Shown here one piece after another: positions 1 through 12,100 of a stretch of 64,000 nucleotides of DNA. The position numbers and the translations under genes are program-made. The DNA is taken from NCBI GenBank assembly GCA_963971305.1, contig OZ020311.1, positions 7,006,001 to 7,070,000 of the forward strand, given 5' to 3'. Origin of the DNA: Arcuatula senhousia (taxonomy: Eukaryota > Mollusca > Bivalvia > Mytilida > Mytilidae). Within the stretch, counting starts at the first letter, position 1. Every line of letters begins with the position of its first letter. The notes beneath the pieces were generated by a model. It saw only the letters and a list, made by a program, of their open reading frames with translations. It did no database searches and was not told the DNA's origin.

Positions 1-648
1 CATATATCTAGGAAAAAACACCCTATTTTACATGAATATAAGTTGCACAACAAAACACTCAAAACTGCAGATAAAGCTAAATATTTAGGCCTCACCATCA
101 CCAAAGATCTTTCATGGAATAATCATATTAATACAATAACAAATAAAGCAAACAACACCCTAAGATTTATCAAACGAAACATCCATACCAATAACATCAA
201 AACAAAGGAACTAGCATACAAAACATATGTCCGCCCTCAGCTCGAATACTGCAGTACAGTTTGGGATCCCTGGCAACAAAACAGCATAAACAAACTAGAA
301 ATGGTACAAAGAAGGGCAGCCAGGTACACACTTAATCAGTACGACTATCAGAGTAGTGTCACAAACATGCTTACACAACTTCATTGGCCTACCCTACAAA
401 CACGTAGACAAATCTCATCTCTTGTCATGCTTTATAAAATAAAAAACAACTTAGTGAATGTTAACAGTGCCATATATCTTATTCCATCAAGAGAGTTTAA
501 ATTTGTATTGCCCTTTTCACCAACAAACTACCACTCTTCCTCCTTCTTCTCCCGATCTATAAGACTGTGGAACAAATTACCAGAGGTAGTGGCTTGCAGC
601 CCAGACTTAGTATCCTTCAAGTCTGGGTTGCTCCAGATATATTGCTAG
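1..648 (+). pseudogene. LINE reverse-transcriptase C-terminal fragment (Jockey/CR1-like)
   Basis: The frame is open from base 1 to a TAG at 646-648, so the protein runs in from outside the window. The translation has the C-terminal region typical of non-LTR retrotransposon ORF2 proteins: a YLGLTI motif, then YKTYVRPQLEYCSTVW, VQRRAARY and LWNKLPE. These follow the catalytic palm in Jockey/CR1/Rex-type LINEs, and no palm motif is present here. The frame is unbroken, so the copy may be fairly young, but completeness cannot be judged. It probably belongs to a mobile element, not a host gene. The clade is inferred from motif style only. Confidence 0.8.
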
Positions 649-870
649 ACAAATGTCTTTGTTTTTATCTTAATTATTAAATAAACAAAAAAAAAACGAA
701 TCAAATGCACATTGTTTATATTTAATGCACTTTTGTCCAACTGAACTGCTGGATAACCTAATTTTAATTTATTTTTGTTTTTGTATAAATTATTTTTGTT
801 CCCGCTCATGCGCCTCCTTGTAATCTTCAACAGATTGAAGAAAAGGAGTATAGCTGTAAATGTAAATGAA
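649..870 (+). mobile_element. Probable 3' UTR and tail of the LINE
   Basis: AT-rich sequence follows the ORF stop and ends in the short tandem tail TGTAAATGTAAATG near 855-868. Short simple-repeat tails in place of poly(A) are usual for CR1/Jockey-type LINEs. The exact 3' end is inferred. Confidence 0.5.
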
Positions 871-1400
871 CATCCTAACTAAGAAAAAAAGAACAATAGT
901 TTGTCCATTCACTTGTACTCGAACTTGAAAATAACCATGACCTACTTTTTATTAATCAAAAGATTAAGTTGGTGATTTCAGCTCACCGCGTCATTCAAAA
1001 TGATGTGTTTTTCGGATCAGTTAGATATACAAAATATTTACAAGGGAGATAATATTTTGTCACCATGCACCTGTCTGACTGTACATTCTTTACTCATCAA
1101 ATCTTTTATGAGGAAGTTTATCTTAAAATACAGTTTTTAAATTTCCTTTTATTATAATGAACACTTAAATATTTTTCAAAGATTTCACTAAATCCAGGAA
1201 CAGGAAGTGGATGTCTGAGGAACCTGCAATCGTATCCCGCAATATAGGACTAAAGGGTGAAGTTGCATACCAATTGGCAAATATCAAATCTGTTATGAAA
1301 ATTTAACATTGACCCTATGAGGAAAAATTTCACTAAGTTCGGAAACAAGAAGTGTATGATACGACCGCAGCAAGTTGAATTCTGTACATAGGGAGAATAT
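871..1400. other. Intergenic, no gene seen
   Basis: No exon, RNA gene or clear repeat was recognised. The sequence is AT-rich and lacks long open frames. Confidence 0.5.
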
Positions 1401-2270
1401 GGATAGTCTATTGCCTTTTGTCATATCAGGCCCATGGTGGACAGACTATACATTTTTGTCACATGTGGCCCATGGTGGACTCACCAAACATTATTAAGAA
1501 GTGAAATGATAATTCTCGACCTTAATGTGACCCCTTATAACTCAAAAACGGTAAAAGTTAGCTAAAATTGGTTGTATGATATTGAAAGGTCTCACCAAAA
1601 GCTACATTTTAGAAAAAAAAACTCCTTTAAATCGGATAAGAAATAAGAAATGTGTTCCACATAAAAAGTTGCCAACTATATAAGTCGTCCGTTTAAAAAA
1701 TACGTGAAATTCCGATTTTTGGCCCCTTTCAACCCATATACATGTAACTCGAAAACAGTAAAAGATAGCTCAAATCCACTGACATACTACGGAAAGGTGT
1801 CATCCAGAGCTACAATTTGGAAAAAAAATATCATTAAAATCAGATGAGAAATAAAGATTCTGCAAATTCGTGAAATTACGATTTTCGGCCCCTTTGAACC
1901 CTTATATAATTTTGTTGGTTTTTTTTCGTAACTCTTCTCTCGAAAAAGGTAAAAGATGTCAAATCTGATTGAAAATCAGAGGCAGGAAATTTTGCAAGGG
2001 ATCTATTGAAAAAAATATTTGCAATCCGGGACCACTTTTAAAAATTCAATTAATTGGGTGTGGCCTCTTTCTGGCCCCCATGACGCAATGGGGGTTCATA
2101 ATATCCAAAAACGGACGACACATTTAGTTGCCAATTTTGTATGAGGAACACAAAGAAAAAAATCATCAAAATCGGATGAGAAATAAAGCTCTAAAGTCAA
2201 TTTGTCAATACGCCCATTTTGGCCCCTAAGTAAAAAATGAGAGGGGCCAAACCCCCCAAAAAACAACTTG
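1400..2270. repeat. Degenerate AT-rich tandem repeat, about 190-bp units
   Basis: A diverged module recurs at roughly 1535, 1740, 1925 and 2100. It contains AACTCNAAAACGGTAAAAG, then a stretch like ATCGGATNAGAAATAA, then TTTTGGCCCC. A GCCCATGGTGGAC motif occurs twice near 1431 and 1466. The layout resembles the tandem bodies of other elements in this window, but I could not define termini. Confidence 0.5.
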
Positions 2271-2603
2271 ACCTATTTTATTAATATCTACAATATATTC
2301 AAATTTCAGAACAATCAGACAACCGTAACTAAAGTTATTGTCCGGAAACCAAAGTGTCTACAGACGAATACGACAAGACCTGCATCATTCCATAAAAGGC
2401 CCGAGACCATAGTTATTTTTTTCGAAATTTTTAATGCATTTTCAATAAAGCCTTATGTCAATTTAAAAAAAATAGCACCATTTCCTTTTAAATGAAACTT
2501 TGGCCACATAAACTTCATTAGCTTCCAGAACATTAAAAATTCAGAAAATCTTACCATCTAAATTTTTTTACAATTTTTTACAATTTACACCTATATGTGC
2601 TTA

Positions 2604-3445
2604 AACAAGGATCGCTCACCTGGTCTTGATGTCAACCCTATGATAACTTTTGTATAGCTAAATGAGCTGAATGTTTAAGCAAAAAAGCTTTTCTCTATCT
2701 GCAATAGTTTTCATTCTACATAAACAAAAAACACTATCATTTACCTTTTAAGGGGCTGTAACCCCTATAAGGGGTCATCTGACAACTTCAACCCTATGAA
2801 GACTTTTGTAAAGCTAAATGAGCTGAACATTTAAGCTAGCAACAGCTTTTCTCTATCTGCAATAGTTTTCATTCTTAAGGCCAAAACGCTATTTTTTGCC
2901 TTTAAGGTGCTGTAATCTCTATAAGGGGTCATCTGACAAATTCGAACCTATGGAGACTTTTGTAGAGCCAAATGAGCTGAACATTTAAGCAAGCAACAGC
3001 TTTTCTCTATCTGCAATAGTTTTCACTCTATAGGCCAAAAACACTATTTTTCGCCTTTAAGGGGCTGTAACCCCTGTAAGGGGTCATCTGACAACTTTGA
3101 CCCTATGGAGACTTTTGTAGAGCTTAATGAGCTGAACATTTAAGCAAGCAACCGCTTTTCTCTTTCTGCAATAGTTTTCATTCTATAGCGCAAAAACATG
3201 AAAAAAACGCCTTTTTTGACCTTGAAAGGACCATAACTCCTATCAAAGGCCATCTGACAACTTCGACCCAATGGAGGCTTCTGTAGACCTTTTGATTCTG
3301 AAGAGCCTAAGATCCTTAAGATTTTTTCTATCTGAAACAAGCCATTTTAAGTGATTTTACCCAATATTCTACTTTTAGTAACAGTGGCCATGTTTTTTAT
3401 GCGAATCATTTTAAAATGAGGATCGTTTGTAGCCAACATGTCATA
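2604..3445 (-). mobile_element. Hairpin/tandem-repeat element, family 1, copy a
   Basis: Four to five diverged units of about 150 bp share CTATCTGCAATAGTTTTCAT and GGGGTCATCTGACAACTT. They are the reverse complement of the units at 27388-28539 and 29467-30910. The left end, with GATCGCTCACCTGGTCTTGA, matches the far end of those copies but lacks their GGCTCCNGGGAGCC hairpin. The right boundary is approximate and the terminal hairpin and CGTC patch are missing, so this copy is truncated. Confidence 0.7.
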
Positions 3446-3489
3446 CATCATTCCTGCAAAGTTTCAGTCAAATTGGTTCAGTGGTTTCA

Positions 3490-5640
3490 GGGAGGATTTT
3501 TGTATCCATATAGCATCTGACGTTCCATGGAGGATTGAACTGAATCTTGATTTGAAATAGAATAACGCGTAAATACTGTTTTCTTTTATACTTTCTATAT
3601 ACATTGTATCAGTCGGGCACCCCAAAAAATTGAAAAAAATCATTTTGAATATAGCAAAAATCTGGTTCCGTTCCGTTTCGTAAAGTACCAATATCCCCCG
3701 GCTATTGGTATTTAGCGGAACGGAACGGAACCAGATTTTTTTTTCTACAAACACCAACAAATATACATGTTTTATATTCAATAATATATGTACATGAGCC
3801 TTAGTAACCGCATATACACATATGTGTTCAGGTCATATAGTTGTAACTTGCCTGCATTGTCCGTACGCCCGTGACACTATGCTGCAGTTGTTGGCAAATG
3901 TATATGACCAGTATTTTGTTTCAGAAAGACGTTGCCCAGTGTCATTTGGGACTTCCATGCAAAGCTATTGTCATTCAAAATTTATGTATCCATATAGCAT
4001 CTGACGTTCCATGGAGGATTGAACTGAATCTTGATTTGAAATAGAATAACGCGTAATTTTTTATTATGTCAATCCATATCCTTTCTTTTTATACCAACGA
4101 TTCTAAATACTGTTTTCTTTACTTTCTTTATACATTGTATCAGTCGGACACAAAAAAAAATGATAAAAAAAAACATTTAAAATATAGCAAAAATCTTGTT
4201 CCGTTTCGTTCCGTAAAGTACCAATATCCCCCGGCTATTGGTATTTAGCGGAACGGAACGGAACCAGATTTTTTTTCTAAAAACACCAACAAATATACAT
4301 GTTTTATATTCAATATTATATGTACATTAGCCTACCGCATATACACATTTGTGTTGGTCATATAGTTGCAACATGCCTGCTTTGTCCGTACGCCCGTGAC
4401 ACTGTGCTCAAGTTGTTGGCAAATGTATATGACCAGTATTTTGTTTCAGAAAGACGTTGCCCAGTGTCATTTGGGACTTCCATGCAAAGTTGTTATCATT
4501 CAAAATTTATGTATCCATATTGCATCTGAAGTTCCATGGCGGATTGAACTGAATCTTTATTTGAAATAAAATAACGCGTAATTTTATATTATGTCAATCC
4601 ATATCCTTTCTTTTTTTACCAATGATTCTAAATAATGTTTTTACATTGTATCAGTCGGGCACAAAAAAAAATGATAAAAAAACATTTAAAATACATGTAT
4701 AGCAAAAATCTGGTTCCGTTCCGTTTCGTAAAGTACCAATATCCCCCGGCTATTGGTATTTAGCGGAACGGAACGGAACCATAATTATTTTTTCTACCAA
4801 AATCAAAAGAATTTAAAATTGAATATATGTATATGACTGACAACGAACTTAATTGGTCATATACTTGCAGCTTTATTCGCCCGTGTATACTGCGCAGCAC
4901 GTTGGTAAATTCTTTAAATTGCTTTTAAAAATTCATTAGGGACCATTATGTGTATTAAATAGTTCTTCATCCGATATCACTTCGTTCATATCATATTTCT
5001 TACCTTCCACATACCTGTATTCCAGCAAAAAAAAAAGAAAAAAAAATACCATTAGAAATGCATAGAAAAAATGGTTCCGTTCCGTTCCGTTTAGTACCAA
5101 TATCCCCCGGCTATTGGTATTTAGCGGAACGGAACGGAACCATAATTTTTTTTCTACCAAAATCAAAAGAATTTAAAATTGAATATATGTATATGACTGA
5201 CAACGAACTTAATTGGTCATATACTTGCAGCTTTATTCGCCAGTGTATACTAGTCTGCGCAACACGTTGTTAAAGTCTTTGCTTTTAAAAATTCATTAGG
5301 GACCATAATGTGTAATAGTTCTTCATCCGATATCATTTCGTTCATGTCATATTTCTTACCTTCCACCTACCTGCATTCCAGCAAAAAAATAGAAAAAAAA
5401 AACCATTAGAAATGCAAAGAAAAAATGGTTCCGTTCCGTTAAGTACCAATATCCCCCGGCTATTGGTATTTAACGGAACGGAACGGAACCATAATTTTTT
5501 TAACCAAAATTAAAAGAATTAAAAATTGAATATATGTATATGACTGACAACGAACTTAATTGATCATATACTTGCAGCTTTATTCGTCGGTGTATACTGC
5601 GCAACACGTTGGTAAAGTCGTTGCTTTTAAAAATTCGACC
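3490..5640. repeat. Tandem units carrying a GGAAC-rich hairpin, five copies
   Basis: Two kinds of unit follow each other. About 500-bp units start near 3501, 3985 and 4510. About 360-bp units start near 4790, 5150 and 5495. Each full unit has a long inverted repeat: GGTTCCGTTCCG and GTACCAATA in the left arm, loop TCCCCCGGC, then TATTGGTA and CGGAACGGAACGGAACC in the right arm. The hairpins lie at 3661-3735, 4193-4268, 4709-4780, 5072-5142 and 5426-5490. A single left arm with no partner lies at 5934-5970. Open frames here repeat with the units and look non-coding. Confidence 0.75.
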
Positions 5641-6123
5641 ATTGTACATGTATTTCCAGTCATGATTCCACTGATTATCAATGTCGGACAGTCACAGGTA
5701 TTTTTATAATTGATTATGTTAATGAGTAAAACCGAAGTTACCATGACCAAAACTACATTTTTTAAGCATTTTACACATAATCATTAACGGTAGTACTGCT
5801 AGACGGCTACAGAGGTAATTCCTTTTCGGAACCGTTATGATTTCAAAGCCTTGGATTTTTAAAATATGACTTAGTTAAACTATAATGAAATCAAAATTCA
5901 AAATATCGCTTCCCCTTTTTGGACCCCCTGACTTGTTCCGTTCCGTTCCGCAAAGTACCAATAGCCGTTTAATGTTTTCCTTTGTACATGTACGCTCCAG
6001 ATATATATTTATTTTTTCCCTTTGTTCATAGAGTATTGGATGCCCTAGATATATGTTTAATTTCTTCCTTTGTACATAGAGTATTGGATGCTCAATCCAG
6101 ATATATTTAATTTTTTCTTACAG
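5641..6123. other. VPS16 upstream or intronic sequence, no exon seen
   Basis: The first VPS16 coding exon (about 19 codons) should lie here or further left, but I found no ATG exon ending in a donor that matches the family's N-terminus. Near-duplicate T-rich stretches with GAGTATTGGATGC occur around 6031 and 6079. Confidence 0.4.
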
Positions 6124-9100
6124 AAAGACAGAACTTTATTCTATGGGATGGGCTGATTTAGTAGATTTAAAGAAATATGTCGCCATAGCATCATGCCAGT
6201 ATGGTGGGCCAATAGGTATGTACATGTAAAATCAGTGTTCCTGAAATACATTGAATTTGGTAGAAGAAAGTCATGAGGTCAGCCAAAAAATCTATCTATT
6301 TCATGTATTAATATTGTTAATGCCATGCCAAGATGAATATAATAAAACGTAAACATTTATAATTATAAATGTCAAAGATGTATTGAAAAAGAATAGATAT
6401 ATATGAAGTAGAAAATATGCATCAAATTAAATCAAACTTTATTGCCATTACACTATTGAAATTTTGTGACAAAAGAACAAATTATATACAAACCAGGGGT
6501 TCAAATTAGCACTGGTTTGAGGTCTGGTCCAATTTTTGATTCAGGACCTTTGGAATTGTATTTACAAAAGTCCTGGACCTGTGTGTATTTACAATAGGTA
6601 TTATAGAGGACTTTTTTTATAACACCTGGTGGACATTCAATATAGAACTTAAATAAGTCTTGGACCTTTTGTTCTCAAACCCCTGTATAAACTGAACCAA
6701 GTACAAGGAAAATTACATTTAAAACAAGCATTCATATAAATAAAAAAAAAACAAAGCAATTCTGTTCTGTGCTCCTTAGTCATATTCAAGATGGAGTAAT
6801 TGTTTACACCTCCCTTAATGTTTAGAATGACATCCCTTGCACCAGTATAAGCAGAATTATTTGGTAATAATATACTTGTCACGTGCACACAGCCTAGGAA
6901 TTAAAGATATGAGGTTCACTTGCCTGTATCCTTGTTTTAGTTTTACATATCCAATTCATATTTCATACAAATTTCACTTGCCAGAAAGGATTTTTGCTGG
7001 TCAGGTACAAGTTGACCAGGCTAATTTTGCAGATTGCAACTTGTGAGGTAATTGAAAAATGATATACAAATCTGCAGAAAAAATGTGACAGATTTACAAT
7101 TATTTATACATCACAAATATAATGGTGCACAATATTTCAATTCCTGATGTATATTCTTGGCTATTCTTTATCTGTAACTGAAACACTAATGCTGTGCAAA
7201 AACTTGAAAAGTAAATGCCTGTAGCCTTTGTTTAAACCTTATTTTAGACACGAAAATCTTAATCTAATGATTGCTGAAATACATTGCTTAATTTATTATT
7301 TCAGCTTTACTAAGAGATGACGCACAAACAGCTAGAGTTGAAGTGTCAATAAAACCAGTCATATCTACCTACACTCCAGCAGGAAAACAAATTGGGGGAC
7401 TACGAGTAAGTGAAAACATTCAGTTCGGGAAGAATATTACCATGAAAGATGTATAGTGATTTTATACTTCAGATCATCTACTTCCTGTTTACCAAAAACT
7501 TTCTTTTTCTGCATGAGGGGTATCACTAGTGAGCATAAACTCAAAGAATAACTTGTTTATAGATATCTTACCTATAAATCTGAGACATTAGGTTCTGCCC
7601 AGTGAGCTTGGTGAATAAAATATTTAATAGTATAAAGTGATTTTATGATTTTTGTCTCGCCTGCGAAGCAGAGCGGGACATAGGTGTTACTTTACCGGCG
7701 GTGACGCCGACGGCGGCGTTAACTTTTTGGAAAAGTTTTATGAGCACCTCCATATCTCAAGAACTATAGGTCCTGGGTTGTTGAAACTTGGTATGCATAT
7801 GCCCCAGTAGTAGCTTAGCACAGTTGCATCCCCATCTTTTGACCTTGACCTTGATTTTCCGGTTGAATGACTTTGACAATTTTCAATACATATAATAGCA
7901 ATGAAAAAGTTTTGCGAGCACCTCCATATCTCAAGAACTATAGGTCCTAGGTTGATGAAACTTGGTATGCATATGCCCCAGTAGTAGCTTAGCTCAGTTG
8001 CATCCCCATCTTTTGACCTTGACCTTGATTTTCCGGTTGAATGACTTTGACAATTTTCAATACATATAATAGCAATGAAAAAGTTTTGCGAGCACCTCCA
8101 TATCTCAAGAACTATAGGTCCTAGGTTGATGAAACTTGGTATGCATATACCCCAGTAGTAGCTTAGCTCAGTTGCATCCCCATCTTTTGACCTTGACCTT
8201 TATTTTCCGGTTGAGTGACTTTGACAATTTTCAATACATATAATAGCAATGGAAATGTTTTGCGAGCACCTCCATATCTCAAGAACTATAGGTCCTAGGT
8301 TGATGAAACTTGGTATGCATATGCCCCAGTAGTAGCTCACCAGTTGCATCCCCATCTTTTGACCTTGACCTTGATTTTTTGGTTGAGTTACTTTGACAAT
8401 TTTCAATACATATAATAGCAATGGAAAAGTTTTGCGAGCACCTCCATATCTCAAGAACTATAGGTCCTAGGTTGATGAAACTTGGTATACATATGCCTCA
8501 GTAGTAGCTTAGCACAGTTGCATCCCCATCTTTTGACCTTGACCTTGATTTTCTGGTTGAGTGACTTTGATTATTTTTATTGCATATATTTGCAATGTTT
8601 AAGTTCTATAAACATCTTTTGATCTCAGAAACTGAAAATCCATGTAAATTCAAAATATAGTGGAAGTAAGAAAGAATAATTGTTTCTGATGGTGCCGGCA
8701 GGCGAGACATACTTTAGTGTTAACTCTTGTATTATAATAAGTCCTCTAAACCTGTGTACCAAATGCATGATAAATTGATACATATACACAAAAATGTATA
8801 TAAATTATGATAAGTTTGATTATGTCAATTCATTCTTTCCAGTGGAACAGTGGTCAGATTATTAAGATGGGATGGACAAGTACAGAGGATCTACTTTGTG
8901 TACAAGATGATGGTGTTGTCCTAGTTTATGACTTCTTTCTGAACTTTAAGAAAACATTTTCATTGGGACAGGTACATTTAAATGTATTTATAAACTTGTA
9001 AAAAATCCTGGAAACATGGAAAATTTAGCCAGGTGTTAATTCACTTTTCGTTACATACAGTTTACAACAATTTACATTGTGTGGGGGTGAAATAACTATC

Positions 9101-12100
9101 TTTGTTTTGGGTTGTTCCTTTAGATATCCATTCTTTCTTTTCTACTTTATTTCTTATAAATGTATAATTTGTTACCTGATCACTTCATTGTGCATAAAAG
9201 GGTCTTTCAAAGGGTCAAAAATGACTTGGGACCTGAAGGCTTTTTAGGGTTGACATCTGACATCCATTTGAATAAAAATGCCCTACCTATTTAAAAGATC
9301 ATTGAAAACAATCTGGAACCTCATTAAAATATGCTGTAAAGGGTTTTAAAAATCGAAATTGTAAACTAAGGGGGAGCCCCAAAGTTATGATGTTGGCAAA
9401 TTAAATTGTTTAGTTGTATTAGCATTTATATGATTGAAAATGAAACGACATGGAAAAAATATGCATTTATTAACCTGATACATTTTTTTTTTTGATTTTT
9501 TTATATTAACTCTTTTCTCAGGAAGCTAAGGATGTCAAAGTTTTGGATTGTCAGATCTTTAACAGCTTTCAAGGAACAGGCATAGCCATCTTGACTACAT
9601 CTCTCAGAATATTTATAATTAACAGTGTAGATGATCCCAGGATCAGAAGATTAGCTGAAGTACCAGGTCAGCTCCGAGAAAGATCTAGAACACTGAAAAA
9701 AAGCAAAACAAAGCACACAGTAAAAAGGACATTGCAAAGACGTTGTAAAGAAGACGTCAAAAAGACATCCAAAAAAGACTTTATTGTGAAGTGACAACCC
9801 TTTGACGGTCTGTGCTTTTTCCAGGATGCATAATCCCTTACAGATTTCACTTTGTCCATCTATTTGTCTGTCCAAAATTTTTTGTTACGCTAAAACTATA
9901 GAACTATAGATACAGATATGAAACTTGAGAATATATAGAGAAGTCAAAATAGAGACAGCACAAAAATTAAATGTTTGTCATATTACAACCTTTTTAGCTG
10001 GTTTATTTTTATGTCACTTGCTTTTTGCAGAAGCAACATAAAGATTATAGTACTTTTAATGCTGGTCATTGTTTTTTGTTGTTGTCATACTAGTTGTCAC
10101 CAAAAATATGCTGTGAGCTCTTTACATTTGATGTGCAGCTTTATCTTATAAAACTTGATGTATATAGAAGATAATGAGATATGGAATAAGTGGAATAAGT
10201 GTACTTGACACAACCTACAATATAAACAACAATATAAACAACAATTTGAAAAATCCACAATGGAAAACAGCCAGCAGCCAATGTGACCAGTGGTCGCTGC
10301 TCGCTGTTTTTCAATTGGCCCTGGATTGAAAATAAACTACATATGATTCAAGCCCAATCCTTGATCCTCTTTTAAATCCTGTTTAGATAAAAAATGCTTT
10401 AAACTTTTATTGTAGGGTTACAAACTCCACCCAGTAGTTGGACTATAATTAATCTTGATAGACAATCCAGAGCCTTAGTTGCTAAGGGGAAGGAACTCTA
10501 TCTAATTGATCATGGAGGACAATTTCAGATACAGGTTTATATCAAATACTGTGGTTTCATTATTATTCCTGGGGTATTAATTTTTGTGGTTTTCGTGAGT
10601 GGCATTTACCCACGAAATTTGAGACCCCACGAAAAGGAAATTTAACACTGATCTATGTGCTGCTGACTTAAGAACCACGAATTTAAGAATCAACAAACTG
10701 ACCCTTTTTCATCAAACCACGAAAATAAATGAATCCACAGATAAAAGACTAGCAGTAAAAGAGCCTGAAAATCAAATTGAATCTCATATTACAGCGAAAT
10801 ACTACATGTACATCATTTATGAAAGCATTTAAGACACCCAGAAACAAATAGTATATCTAAGTCAGTTTTATGAAACTAGTTAAAACCTTGTGACTGATGG
10901 AGAAACTTCTAACACAAACATTTTGCTCAAATTGATTACATTTGTGGAAATAATAACATAAAAAACTATACTACATCTGAATGTATGAATGTTGTCAGGT
11001 TGCGGATATTGTTACTGACAAAAACTTCATGCTCAGAAAAGTGTATTCCTATTATAATATTGTACATTTTTAGAATCCTGAGATAGAGACAGAAGTGAAT
11101 GAGTATGTCATGATTTCTGTTTCCTATAACAACAAATACCTCGCCATGTTTACAGATTCGGGAGTGATTTGGATTGGGTCTTCTGATTTACAAGTAAGCA
11201 ATCTTTGTATACTTCATTATCGGTAATTTGTACATTTTTCCTTTGATGTGTACTGGCTGATAAAGTCTGTCTCATGAACAGGTGTGTATCACTGAAATTA
11301 TCGGGTCAGTACGTTACGTCAAAATTAATTACAGATAAAGAGAATATTTGACTTTTTTATTTTGAGATCGACTTTATCACTTGTTTTTTGGTTCACCCTT
11401 CGGGTTCACCAAAACAAGTGATAAAATCGATCTCAAAATAAAAAAGTCAAATATTCTATATTTATCATAAATTTATTTTACAACTGTACAAATAATAAAA
11501 AGAAACAGAGAGTGAGTCTGAAAGAACAAGGAAAGGTTGAGTCCGGTTCACAGACTTGGGTGCAATATTCTGATATACAATTGAACGGTTCAAGTTGTTA
11601 CTCAAAATAACTAAAAGCTGAAAGTAAGATTTAAATGAATACATTCATGTATCATTTTGGTTCTGCCACAACAATGCAAAAGCCCTTAAGTTTTCAGTTT
11701 GTATATTTGTCTGTCTGTTTATCTGACCACAATTTTTTGTGGAAGCTTAAACTCCAAAACTATAACTTCTACAACTTCAGTCTATAAGAGGTACAATTTG
11801 AAATTATCACACCTTGATCAGGTCGAAGTACAAATTAAGGATTCACATTTTAAAATTTCATGTAAATCCGAATATTTTTGGAAAAATGTAGATACCTGGT
11901 TTAAGAGTATTTTAAGAAGAATGTATTATTTCATCAAAATTTCTTATTATGTTAAGTCTCTTGAATCTTATTGTCATTAATATATTTGATAATCTATCTA
12001 ATAAGTCTTCATGTTATCCTCTTGTTTTAGAAGAGATACTGTGAATTCAATACAAAGTCACAACAATGTCCAGCACAACTAGCTTGGTAAGTAAGTTCTG

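Noticed and set aside
3822..4529. Repeated open frames with CLHCPYARDT and SERRCPVSFGTSMQS peptides
   Set aside because: The two frames are copies of one tandem DNA unit and stop or shift between units. Nothing family-like and no splice pattern; treated as repeat sequence.
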